Of a DNA stretch of 64,000 nucleotides, positions 35,969-43,319 are shown one piece after another. The notes under the pieces were generated by a model. It worked only from the letters and a program-made list of their open reading frames with translations, made no database searches and was not told the DNA's origin. Numbering within the stretch: position 1 is the first letter of the stretch; each line of letters begins with the position of its first letter. Source of the stretch: Pedobacter cryoconitis (GTDB lineage Bacteria; Bacteroidota; Bacteroidia; Sphingobacteriales; Sphingobacteriaceae); NCBI RefSeq assembly GCF_014207135.1, contig NZ_JACHCC010000002.1:186001-250000 (forward strand), in the 5' to 3' direction. The position numbers and the translations under genes are program-made.

Positions 35969-35976
35969 CATCATAT

Positions 35977-37071
35977 ATGTCTGGAAAATATCGCCTCGAA
36001 AAAAACTGTCTGAACTGCGGACACCATGTTGAAGATCATTATTGCAGCCACTGCGGGCAACCGAACCTCGAATTAAAAGAACCATTCTGGGGATTCATTG
36101 CACACAGTGTAGGCCATTATTTCCATTTCGATTCGAAATTTTTCCATACACTCGTACCCCTGTTAACCAAACCAGGGCAAATTACACTGGATTATCTCGC
36201 TGGTAAAAGAGCGAGATATATCCATCCAGTAAGTCTTTATATTTTTGTCTCTATCCTGTATTTCCTGATCGTTCCTCATGCAATGGAGAAAGAGAAAAGC
36301 AAGGAAGAAGCAAAACAGAAAGTGACTGTTATGAAAGACAGCATAAATGCTCATCAGAAAGATTTAAAGGATCTGCCGGATTTCGCAGGAGATCTGATCA
36401 CACAGCTGGAATTCAAGAACCTGGACCTTCCTGCACAAGATCACATGCTGGACAGTCTGAGAAAGACTTACAGCCTGAAGCCCTCGGATTCTCTCCGCAA
36501 GGTTATCAAAAAATATGATAAAATTAATGCTGAGCAAAAGGATACTACCTTAGAAGTTTACGAGCTTCGTCAGAAATCACTGCCAGCTGCTGAACGCGAC
36601 AGCTGGATTGACCACCAGTTTAAGAAAAAGCAGATCTACCTTAATCAGAAGAAAGAAAAAGATCACTGGGATATCAAAGAAGAAGTCAAGAAGTATCAGC
36701 CTAAACAGTTCTTTTTGCTGATGCCATTGCTTGCATTTTTTATCATGATTAATTTCAGAAAAAACAGGATATACTACATTGATCATCTGGTTTTTACTAT
36801 TCACGGAATGACGGCATTCTTTATCGTATCAATTGTAGCCCAACCCCTTAAGAAATATGTCTTTGGTCTGAGCTCCGTGACGAGTGGTGTAATAACTGTT
36901 CTCGTATTTGCTGCCATCGTCTGGTATATGTATACGGGACTGAAATTATTTTACAAACGTTCAGTCTATCAGACTATTAAAAAAACTTTCACCCTTATCA
37001 TTCTCTATGGTATCACTTTCGCCCTATCCGAATGGGTTATCAGATCCATTATCAAATATCTGATGGCTTAG
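35977..37071 (+). CDS. DUF3667 family membrane protein with N-terminal zinc ribbon
   Basis: A 364-residue protein starting at ATG 35977. An N-terminal Cys4 ribbon (CLNCGHHVEDHYCSHCGQP, residues about 10-28) is followed by PFWGFIAHSVGHYFHFDSKFFHT and a first hydrophobic segment. A charged coiled middle (about 110-235, Lys/Glu/Asp rich) then leads to four C-terminal transmembrane segments. This is the DUF3667 architecture, widespread in Bacteroidota and without known function. The frame continues 21 codons upstream into nupC, but that part overlaps the nupC end and is not plausible. Tight spacing suggests co-transcription with nupC. Confidence 0.87.
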   Translation: MSGKYRLEKNCLNCGHHVEDHYCSHCGQPNLELKEPFWGFIAHSVGHYFHFDSKFFHTLVPLLTKPGQITLDYLAGKRARYIHPVSLYIFVSILYFLIVPHAMEKEKSKEEAKQKVTVMKDSINAHQKDLKDLPDFAGDLITQLEFKNLDLPAQDHMLDSLRKTYSLKPSDSLRKVIKKYDKINAEQKDTTLEVYELRQKSLPAAERDSWIDHQFKKKQIYLNQKKEKDHWDIKEEVKKYQPKQFFLLMPLLAFFIMINFRKNRIYYIDHLVFTIHGMTAFFIVSIVAQPLKKYVFGLSSVTSGVITVLVFAAIVWYMYTGLKLFYKRSVYQTIKKTFTLIILYGITFALSEWVIRSIIKYLMA

Positions 37072-37096
37072 TCATATTTCATTAATATAATAGGTT

Positions 37097-37142
37097 TTAC
37101 ATTTGATTAATGTAATTTACCCGCTTTAATATACAGGTAAAT
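37097..37142. promoter_or_regulatory. Two adjacent dyads upstream of the reductase gene
   Basis: TTACATT (37097-37103) and AATGTAA (37109-37115) form one dyad. ATTTACC (37115-37121) and GGTAAAT (37136-37142) form a second. Both lie within 75 nt of the start codon and may be operator sites; short dyads in AT-rich DNA can also occur by chance. Confidence 0.3.
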
Positions 37143-37168
37143 ACAAAATGTAAAATTTCAACAGAATA

Positions 37169-38113
37169 ATGAAAACAACAGAATTTGCAATTATAGGATT
37201 AGGTGGAGTTGGTGGTTATTTCGGATTTAAACTGGCACATCAATATGCTGATGATCCCGCTGTAAATATTAGTTTTATAGCCCGAGGACAAACTTATGAT
37301 ACTGTAAAAGAGAAAGGGCTCACTTTACTTTCGGCCGAAAACCCGGAAAGTGTAACCAAACCACATCAGCTTTTCAGGGAAATCTCTGAACTGGGTCATA
37401 CAGACGTATTTTTAATCTGCGTTAAGGAATACGATCTTGAAAACATCTGTAACCAGTTAAAAGACAAAGTTAATCATGATACTATCCTGATACCTTTAAT
37501 GAACGGTGTCGATATCTATGAGAGAATCCGCAGAATTATTCCCAATGGAATAGTGCTTCCTTCATGTGTCTACGTAGCCTCCCATATTAAAGAAAAAGGA
37601 ATTGTCGAACATAAAGGAAATCCGGGTAAAATCATCCTGGGCAAAGACCCGATGTTTAAAGAATTTGATCCTCAGCCGATAGTTGGTTTATTAAAAGAGG
37701 CATCTATTGACATAGAATACAAGGAAAATTCATTTCCTGCCATCTGGTCTAAGTTTTTCTTTATAGCTAGTTTTGGCCTTGTTACGGCAAGATATAACAA
37801 ATCTATCGGGCAGGTTAATGAAGACCCTTCTTTAAAAGAAAGAGCAAGCCAGATCATGCTGGAAATACAATCGATAGCTGATCAAAAGGAAATAAACCTA
37901 CCCCAGAACATCATAGAACAGACCTTTTTGAAAGCCTCTACTTTTCCATATCAGACACCAACCTCTTTACAGCTTGATGTACAATCAGGAAAGGAAAATA
38001 CTGAACTGGAATTGTTTGCCGGAGCGATTATCAATTATGGAAAATCATTGGGAATCCCTGTTCCTGAAACTACCCGGATTTACCATGAAATCAAAGATGG
38101 ACAAAGGGCTTAA
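37169..38113 (+). CDS. panE: 2-dehydropantoate 2-reductase family protein
   Basis: A 314-residue NADP-dependent reductase of the ApbA/PanE family, which reduces ketopantoate to pantoate in pantothenate synthesis. The N-terminal Rossmann motif is IGLGGVGGYFGFKLA; PLMNGVDIYERI and the C-terminal helical TSLQLDVQSGKENTELELF carry the conserved catalytic segment (E in ENTELE). Family members include paralogues with other substrates, so the role is likely but not certain. Its stop overlaps a small convergent gene by 4 nt. Confidence 0.85.
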   Translation: MKTTEFAIIGLGGVGGYFGFKLAHQYADDPAVNISFIARGQTYDTVKEKGLTLLSAENPESVTKPHQLFREISELGHTDVFLICVKEYDLENICNQLKDKVNHDTILIPLMNGVDIYERIRRIIPNGIVLPSCVYVASHIKEKGIVEHKGNPGKIILGKDPMFKEFDPQPIVGLLKEASIDIEYKENSFPAIWSKFFFIASFGLVTARYNKSIGQVNEDPSLKERASQIMLEIQSIADQKEINLPQNIIEQTFLKASTFPYQTPTSLQLDVQSGKENTELELFAGAIINYGKSLGIPVPETTRIYHEIKDGQRA

Positions 38114-38286
38114 CTTTTACTCTTGAAGTAATTTAAACCAAACAAAGTAATTGAGCAGCCAACCAGGCCGGAAAGAACGGGAGCTGAAAAACCTTTGGTT
38201 ATTAATAACCAGGCATCACCCAGAATTAGAATAAGTAAAAGAACGGATATAATTTTAATTCCGTTGTTTTTAAAAAAAGTAGTCAT
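38110..38286 (-). CDS. Small two-helix membrane protein (58 aa)
   Basis: A 58-codon ATG-initiated frame. It has a short basic start (MTTFFKNNGIK), a first hydrophobic helix (IISVLLLILILGDAWLLI, residues 12-29), a loop, a second helix (VLSGLVGCSITLFGLNYF, about 37-54) and a basic end (KSKS). The hydrophobic layout and neat basic termini support a real inner-membrane protein. It ends tail to tail with panE, overlapping by 4 nt. Function unknown. Confidence 0.6.
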   Translation of the reverse strand: MTTFFKNNGIKIISVLLLILILGDAWLLITKGFSAPVLSGLVGCSITLFGLNYFKSKS

Positions 38287-38370
38287 ATTTTATCAGATAT
38301 GTGCAAACATAGATATTTTCTGATAGTTTTTCATATTTAAAAGGGAGGGTCTTCAAAGCCCTCTCTCCTT

Positions 38371-38760
38371 TCAGGACAGTACTTCCTGTAATAAATTAAA
38401 CAACGTCTGATTCTTTGCAAAGCCGAAAAAATTATAATCCAGAAACAAGTATACTGTTGTTTTTGAAAACCTGCTGACAGACAGGATTCTTAACGGTTCA
38501 GAAAACACACCGAAATTTTTAATAAAATTACGCGGATAAATCTCATCAAAACCCAGGTAGATTTCCTCGATATCTGTTAAAGAAATAACCAGGTCTGCAT
38601 CCCCTTTAATGGTAAGGCCCCGCTCGGTTACAAATAAAACGCCTGAATGATCATGAATTGGTGGAATACCTGAAAACTGCGCAGCCAAATGATGAAATGC
38701 TGTCTTAGCTTTCAATTCGTGATCATAACTCCATAACACCCTTGATTCCAGTAAATTCAT
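38371..38760 (-). CDS. Hypothetical protein
   Basis: A 129-residue soluble protein with no export signal. Regular strands (GVLFVTERGLTIKG, VISLTDIEEIYLGFD, LRILSVSRF, TTVYLFLDYNFFGF) followed by a C-terminal helix (NQTLFNLLQEVLS) suggest a PH-like beta barrel plus helix. I do not recognise a family with confidence. It is divergent from the 2OG-Fe(II) oxygenase and downstream of no obvious operon partner. Confidence 0.75.
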   Translation of the reverse strand: MNLLESRVLWSYDHELKAKTAFHHLAAQFSGIPPIHDHSGVLFVTERGLTIKGDADLVISLTDIEEIYLGFDEIYPRNFIKNFGVFSEPLRILSVSRFSKTTVYLFLDYNFFGFAKNQTLFNLLQEVLS

Positions 38761-38868
38761 AGGTCAAAAAGATCTGTTTTTCAGCCAATTAATTTACGCA
38801 TTTTATTGATTAATTTAGTCTACCTTCACCAACATAAGGCGATTTGCCCTATACTTGTCCTCCCCCCA

Positions 38869-39465
38869 TTGCAAAAAGCATTCAATACGTTAATCGATAG
38901 TTTTATAGCAGATAAAATAGGTATATCAGAAAATTTCTTAGGTATACTACTTGCTGCTCAACTGAAAGAAAACCTGACCGGTCTTTATGCCGCCAGCCTG
39001 CTCCTCTCGGCAGGGACAGGTAACGAACAGCTCGTTACACATAACAAGTCTGTAAGAAGTGATAAGATCTATTGGCTGGACCGTAAGCACGATAATGTGC
39101 ATGAGAATAATTTTTTCGATCTGATAGATCAGTTTGTCGGTTATTTAAACAGTACCTGTTATACGGGTATTACGGGGTACGAATTTCATTATGCGATGTA
39201 CGAGGAAGGTAGTTTTTATAAAAAACACCTGGACCAATTCAAAAATAATGATAGCCGGCAATACTCCATGATAATCTATTTAAATGAAGGCTGGCAACAA
39301 GGAGACGGCGGAGAACTTTGTATTCATCACGAAGATAAACATTTACAACATGTATCTCCTGAAAACGGTAAGGGAGTCTTTTTTAAAAGCAGCGAATTAT
39401 TACATGAGGTCCTGATCAGTAACAAGCCGAGGTTAAGTATTACCGGCTGGCTAAAGATTGGCTAA
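38869..39465 (+). CDS. 2OG-Fe(II) oxygenase
   Basis: A double-stranded beta-helix dioxygenase, about 198 residues. The iron ligands are seen as H and D in KKHLDQF and the distal H in ELLHEVLI; the 2-oxoglutarate-binding Arg is in KPRLSITGWL. It resembles prolyl-4-hydroxylase-type (PF13640) members; the substrate is unknown. No ATG is available near the expected start. I choose TTG 38869 (QKAFNTLIDSFIADK); an upstream TTG at 38806 would add 21 residues of unlikely sequence. Confidence 0.82.
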   Translation: MQKAFNTLIDSFIADKIGISENFLGILLAAQLKENLTGLYAASLLLSAGTGNEQLVTHNKSVRSDKIYWLDRKHDNVHENNFFDLIDQFVGYLNSTCYTGITGYEFHYAMYEEGSFYKKHLDQFKNNDSRQYSMIIYLNEGWQQGDGGELCIHHEDKHLQHVSPENGKGVFFKSSELLHEVLISNKPRLSITGWLKIG

Positions 39466-39479
39466 ATTTGTTATAAAAT

Positions 39480-39531
39480 GTTAAATTGGCAGCGCTCTTT
39501 GTGAAAGAACAGATTAAACGGTTAAATTGGC
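39480..39531 (+). repeat. Short direct repeat GTTAAATTGGC
   Basis: The 11-mer GTTAAATTGGC occurs at 39480-39490 and again at 39521-39531, a 41-nt offset (about four helical turns), between the oxygenase and the aspartyl protease. A related TAAATTTG box precedes it at 39463-39470. It may be a regulator site pair. Confidence 0.4.
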
Positions 39532-39548
39532 GTATCTAATCATTTGAA

Positions 39549-40724
39549 ATGAAACTCTTCTTTAACCTCGTACTTCTATTGGCCTGTTATTCAGTGACCA
39601 ATGCCCAGGTTTTCACCTATAATCAGGGCGGCACCTCAGCCAAAGATTATTATGCGGAAATTCCTTATCAGACTATCAATGGTAAAATGTTTATCCAGGT
39701 AGAACTGAATGGTAAGAAACATAAATTCTTATTTGATACAGGCGCCCCTGTCGCAGTCAGTCCTGCATTATCTGCCGAATTAAAGGCCCCTTTTGTAGAT
39801 GAGGATACCTTGTCTGATGTGAATGGAATTACAGATACTATCGGTGTAGTCAAATTGAAAAATATCAAACTGGGTAGTATTATGTTTACTGATATTCCTG
39901 CGATCACCTTGTTTCCAGATTTTTACAAATGCTGGAATATTGATGGTGTTATAGGCAGTAATATTCTACGCAACTCAATTGTGAGTATCAATGAAACTAA
40001 ACACTTAATTATCCTGACCGATCAACTGAATAAATTAGCTTTAAATGATAGCTATAGCTCAGAGCTAACAACAGATAATAGTTATCAGAGCAATCCAATG
40101 ATCAAGATATTATTAGGCAATGATATTACAGTAGACCTTGGGTTTGATACCGGAGACAATGAATTTCTGAGGATTTCAGAAGAGATCACAGATGAACTTC
40201 CAGCTACAGGAATATATAATGTTCTGGCCAATGGTTATGGCGCGAATACCATAGGCGGCTTAGGCCTGCAGCAGAGAGCCGAAAAACACCTGATCAGAAT
40301 CGGGACCATAAAATTAGGCAACAGCGAGTTTACCAATGTAATTACTGAAACCAATAAAGGTGGAACTTCGGCTATCGGCTCTAAAATCCTTCAATATGGA
40401 ATTGTAACACTGGATTTTATACACAGCAAATTTTATTTTAACAGCCATCATCCAAAGAATGAGGTAAAAGAAAAACAATGGCCCTTTGTTCCTACCGTGA
40501 TCAACGACAGACTATCTATTGGTGTAGTCTGGGATAAGTATAAAAATGAGGTGAAACCAGGACAGCAGATTGTTGCCATAGATGATGTCGATTATTCCGG
40601 CGTTACGCTTTGTGACATGCTTAACCGGCCACACGTACTGGCCAATAAAAATACAGCAACAATCAGTATAAAAGACGATGAGGGGAAGATTCAAAAAATA
40701 AAAATCGCTAAACTGGATTACTAG
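39549..40724 (+). CDS. Exported retropepsin-like aspartyl protease with PDZ domain
   Basis: A 391-residue exported protein. The signal peptide is about residues 1-19 (ending NAQ). Two retropepsin-like halves each have an Asp motif: FLFDTGAPVAVS and VDLGFDTGDNEF. The C-terminal 80 residues look like a PDZ domain (VKPGQQIVAIDDVDYS). The family is common and poorly characterised in Bacteroidota. It probably acts in the periplasm; whether it is an active protease is inferred from the DTG motifs. Confidence 0.85.
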   Translation: MKLFFNLVLLLACYSVTNAQVFTYNQGGTSAKDYYAEIPYQTINGKMFIQVELNGKKHKFLFDTGAPVAVSPALSAELKAPFVDEDTLSDVNGITDTIGVVKLKNIKLGSIMFTDIPAITLFPDFYKCWNIDGVIGSNILRNSIVSINETKHLIILTDQLNKLALNDSYSSELTTDNSYQSNPMIKILLGNDITVDLGFDTGDNEFLRISEEITDELPATGIYNVLANGYGANTIGGLGLQQRAEKHLIRIGTIKLGNSEFTNVITETNKGGTSAIGSKILQYGIVTLDFIHSKFYFNSHHPKNEVKEKQWPFVPTVINDRLSIGVVWDKYKNEVKPGQQIVAIDDVDYSGVTLCDMLNRPHVLANKNTATISIKDDEGKIQKIKIAKLDY

Positions 40725-40745
40725 TTTAACTTCTGGGAATAAAAA

Positions 40746-40753
40746 TAAATTTG
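40746..40753 (+). promoter_or_regulatory. Putative -7 box upstream of the 47-codon gene
   Basis: TAAATTTG matches TAnnTTTG, 45 nt before the ATG at 40799. It supports independent transcription of the small frame. Confidence 0.4.
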
Positions 40754-40798
40754 AGAATGTATTTCAATCTGACTAAATTAGATTAAAACAAAGATCAT

Positions 40799-40942
40799 AT
40801 GGTTAAAAACAAAAGAGTACTCATGATCTGCATTGGGATATTATTAGCTAAAATTACCATGGGAATTCTGAACACAGGAATTAGCGACGGTAAGAAAATA
40901 GCACAGCACCAGTCAGAAACTACTAAAGAAACACAAAAATAA
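40799..40942 (+). CDS. Small membrane or secreted protein (47 aa)
   Basis: A 47-codon frame: basic start (MVKNKR), a hydrophobic helix (VLMICIGILLAKITMGIL, residues 7-24) and a polar C-terminus rich in Lys, Gln and Thr. A -7 box lies upstream and a terminator begins at its stop codon, which is the layout of a genuine short gene. No family is recognised. Confidence 0.5.
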   Translation: MVKNKRVLMICIGILLAKITMGILNTGISDGKKIAQHQSETTKETQK

Positions 40943-40974
40943 AGAGGGTATCCGATTTTTTCGGACACCCTCTT
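40942..40974. terminator. Bidirectional terminator between the 47-codon gene and gltA
   Basis: A 14-position stem with one mismatch (40942-40955 and 40961-40974) around a T-rich loop. The minus-strand side is followed by a T-rich run, so it is a good terminator for gltA. Confidence 0.82.
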
Positions 40975-41001
40975 GCTTGTCCCAGGTTAGGACAATAAAT
41001 A

Positions 41002-42288
41002 TTAGCGTTTTTCTATTTCAACAAAAGCTCTGTTTGTATGTCCAACATAAACCTGACGTGGACGGCCAATAGGCTCCTTATTTTCATGCATTTCTTTCCA
41101 TTGTGCAATCCATCCTGGTAAACGGCCCAGTGCAAATAATACGGTGAACATATCAGTAGGGAAACCTAAGGCTCTGTAGATAATACCTGAATAAAAATCG
41201 ACATTCGGATATAACTTACGCTCTACAAAATATGGGTCACTTAAAGCTGCTTCTTCCAGTTTTTTTGCAATTTCCAGAACAGGATCATTGATACCCAATT
41301 TTTCCAGAATATCATCACATGCTTTTTTGATAATTTTAGCACGTGGATCAAAGTTTTTGTATACTCTGTGTCCAAATCCCATCATACGGAAAGGATCATT
41401 TTTATCTTTTGCCTTGTTAATCCATTTTTCGGTATCACCACCGTCTTCTTTGATTAATTCAAGCATTTCAATTACCGCCTGGTTAGCTCCACCATGAAGA
41501 GGTCCCCACAAAGCATCGATACCAGCAGATACAGAAGCATACAGATTACAATCCGAAGAACCAACCATTCTTACTGTAGAAGCTGAACAGTTCTGCTCAT
41601 GATCGGCATGTAAGATTAACAAAGTATTCATCGCCTTCACTACAACAGGATCGATTTCAACTTCTTCTGTACGCTGACCAAAGGTCATGTTCAGATAATT
41701 GCTTACGTAATCATATTTATTTTTCGGATAGATCAGTGGATGACCTAAAGATTTTTTATAGATGAATGAAACAATTGTAGGGAATTTGGCCAGTAATTTA
41801 ATCATGGTCAGATCCATTGTTTCTGGTGAAGAGTTAGCTTTAAGAGATTCCGGATAGAATGTAGACAATGAACATACTAAAGAGGCTAACTGCGCCATCG
41901 GATGAGATTTCGAAGGATAGCCATCCAGGAACTTTTTCATATCCTCATGGATCAGCGTATGCTTGGTGATCTGAGACTGAAAATCTTCCAGGGCTTTTAC
42001 TGTAGGTAAATCACCATAGATCAATAAATAAGCAACTTCAAGAAAAGTAGATTTCTCTGCTAATTCTTCGATTGAATATCCTCTGTATTTTAAGATTCCT
42101 TTTTCACCATCTAAAAAGGTAATTGCACTTTTTGTAGATCCTGTGTTTTTGTAACCTAAGTCGAGGGTAATATGCCCTGTTAAATCTCTCAACTTTGAAA
42201 TATCAATTGACTTTTCTCCTTCGGTACCAGTTACAATGGGAAATTCATATACTTTACCATCGATCTTAATTTCTGCAATATCTGACAT
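41002..42288 (-). CDS. gltA: Citrate synthase
   Basis: Type II (hexameric-class) citrate synthase of 428 residues, first step of the TCA cycle. Catalytic motifs are HADHEQNCSAST, GPLHGGANQAV and GFGHRVYKNFDPRAKI with the active-site Asp further on in PNVDFYSG. A TAnnTTTG promoter lies upstream. Monocistronic, with a terminator on its 3' side. Confidence 0.98.
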   Translation of the reverse strand: MSDIAEIKIDGKVYEFPIVTGTEGEKSIDISKLRDLTGHITLDLGYKNTGSTKSAITFLDGEKGILKYRGYSIEELAEKSTFLEVAYLLIYGDLPTVKALEDFQSQITKHTLIHEDMKKFLDGYPSKSHPMAQLASLVCSLSTFYPESLKANSSPETMDLTMIKLLAKFPTIVSFIYKKSLGHPLIYPKNKYDYVSNYLNMTFGQRTEEVEIDPVVVKAMNTLLILHADHEQNCSASTVRMVGSSDCNLYASVSAGIDALWGPLHGGANQAVIEMLELIKEDGGDTEKWINKAKDKNDPFRMMGFGHRVYKNFDPRAKIIKKACDDILEKLGINDPVLEIAKKLEEAALSDPYFVERKLYPNVDFYSGIIYRALGFPTDMFTVLFALGRLPGWIAQWKEMHENKEPIGRPRQVYVGHTNRAFVEIEKR

Positions 42289-42310
42289 ATATCTTCTAAT
42301 TTATAAATAA

Positions 42311-42345
42311 CAAACTTAACTATTCTAATACTAATAGCTTACAAA
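42311..42345 (-). promoter_or_regulatory. Promoter of gltA
   Basis: On the minus strand TAAGTTTG (plus 42311-42318) is an exact -7 match and TTTG (plus 42342-42345) lies 23 nt upstream as the -33 element. The box is 22 nt from the ATG. Confidence 0.6.
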
Positions 42346-42407
42346 TAATGATAACAAAGCTGTTAAATTATTGTTAACCGCAGGTCATCATTAAGTAAGA
42401 ATTAGGG

Positions 42408-42944
42408 CTATTTCTTTGTTTTAATGACTTCCAGCACTGCACCACAAGTCAGCATCTCTTTTCCGTAATAAGGATTACTGATTTTCTTTTCAGAAGATAA
42501 CCAGTCTCCTCCATCACCATGATTAGCCATCGGACAATGCTGAACATAAATGGTACCCTGTTTAAGATCGGCATGTTTAAAGAGTGCAATCACATCAGAA
42601 CTCAATGCGGTAAATTCTTTACGCTGAACTTTAATATCCTCAGTACCTGCAATTTTCTCAGCAATCATGGCTGTATTTTCACAACCTTCAAATGCTTTAA
42701 GAGAAGTCGCCAGGTCTAATGCTGTTTGCTGAGCTGCCGCAGGGTTGCTAGCAACGAGTGAATTCTTTAAACTTATATATCCTTTATATATACTTTCAGT
42801 TTTGGGATCTGATAGTTCAACATCATTAACTTCAGTCGCCCCATTTACAGTTTTTGAGCTGTCTGTTACAGCAGTCTCTTTTTTCACAGAACTGGTACAG
42901 GCCATGAAAGTTGATAAGACTGCTATTCCAATAAATTTCTTCAT
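42408..42944 (-). CDS. DUF3347-type lipoprotein
   Basis: A 178-residue protein starting at ATG 42944 (a TTG at 42947 would add one residue). A lipobox-like cysteine (FMACTSS) follows a hydrophobic signal, so it is probably an outer-membrane or periplasmic lipoprotein. The mature part is helical and ends with the conserved segment YVQHCPMANHGDGGDWLS followed by NPYYGKEMLTCG. That Cys/His/Met-rich end is typical of DUF3347, often linked to copper efflux (CusB-like) systems, and may bind metal. No efflux partner is adjacent. Confidence 0.83.
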   Translation of the reverse strand: MKKFIGIAVLSTFMACTSSVKKETAVTDSSKTVNGATEVNDVELSDPKTESIYKGYISLKNSLVASNPAAAQQTALDLATSLKAFEGCENTAMIAEKIAGTEDIKVQRKEFTALSSDVIALFKHADLKQGTIYVQHCPMANHGDGGDWLSSEKKISNPYYGKEMLTCGAVLEVIKTKK

Positions 42945-43247
42945 CAATTTCGTTTTTTGCTCAAAATACTATTTTAATTTTAAATACTTAAAAAACCACA
43001 AGATAAATGAACTGCTTTTCTTAAATATTGCAATTAGTTAAGATGTGGTCTTAGCAAAAAAAGAATTTGGATTAAGATCTTAGCCTGCCTTTACAACAAA
43101 GGAGCATAAATTTCAGAAAGTATAAACATATCTTCATTTGATAACAAAAAAGAGGTTAAAAACTATTTGGCTCGTATTGTTAGGTAAAACGTAGACTCTC
43201 TGATTAACGCTACAATATTCATGACTATTTTTTCATTTGTATATAGG

Positions 43248-43262
43248 GGTATTGTCAATACC
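43248..43262. promoter_or_regulatory. Perfect 7-1-7 dyad, operator-like
   Basis: GGTATTG-T-CAATACC is a perfect palindrome with a one-base centre, 58 nt before the receptor start. The compact form suits a dimeric repressor site. Confidence 0.4.
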
Positions 43263-43268
43263 TGCGTC

Positions 43269-43296
43269 TCATCTGTGTACTAACGCACACAGATGA
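43269..43296. promoter_or_regulatory. 10-bp inverted repeat in the receptor leader
   Basis: TCATCTGTGT (43269-43278) and ACACAGATGA (43287-43296) with an 8-nt loop, ending 23 nt before the ATG at 43320. It may be an operator or an mRNA hairpin controlling the receptor. Confidence 0.45.
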
Positions 43297-43319
43297 TAAC
43301 CACCACTTATATAAATGTG

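Larger units (their letters stand above)
42945..43319. other. 375-nt intergenic region with dyads before the TonB receptor
   Basis: No convincing gene. Two inverted repeats lie close to the receptor: GGTATTG/CAATACC (43248-43262) and TCATCTGTGT/ACACAGATGA (43269-43296). The remainder is AT-rich and holds the divergent promoters of the lipoprotein and the receptor. Confidence 0.6.

Noticed and set aside
35914..35976. 21-codon N-terminal extension of the DUF3667 gene
   Set aside because: It overlaps the end of nupC and lacks conserved features; the Cys ribbon begins just after ATG 35977.
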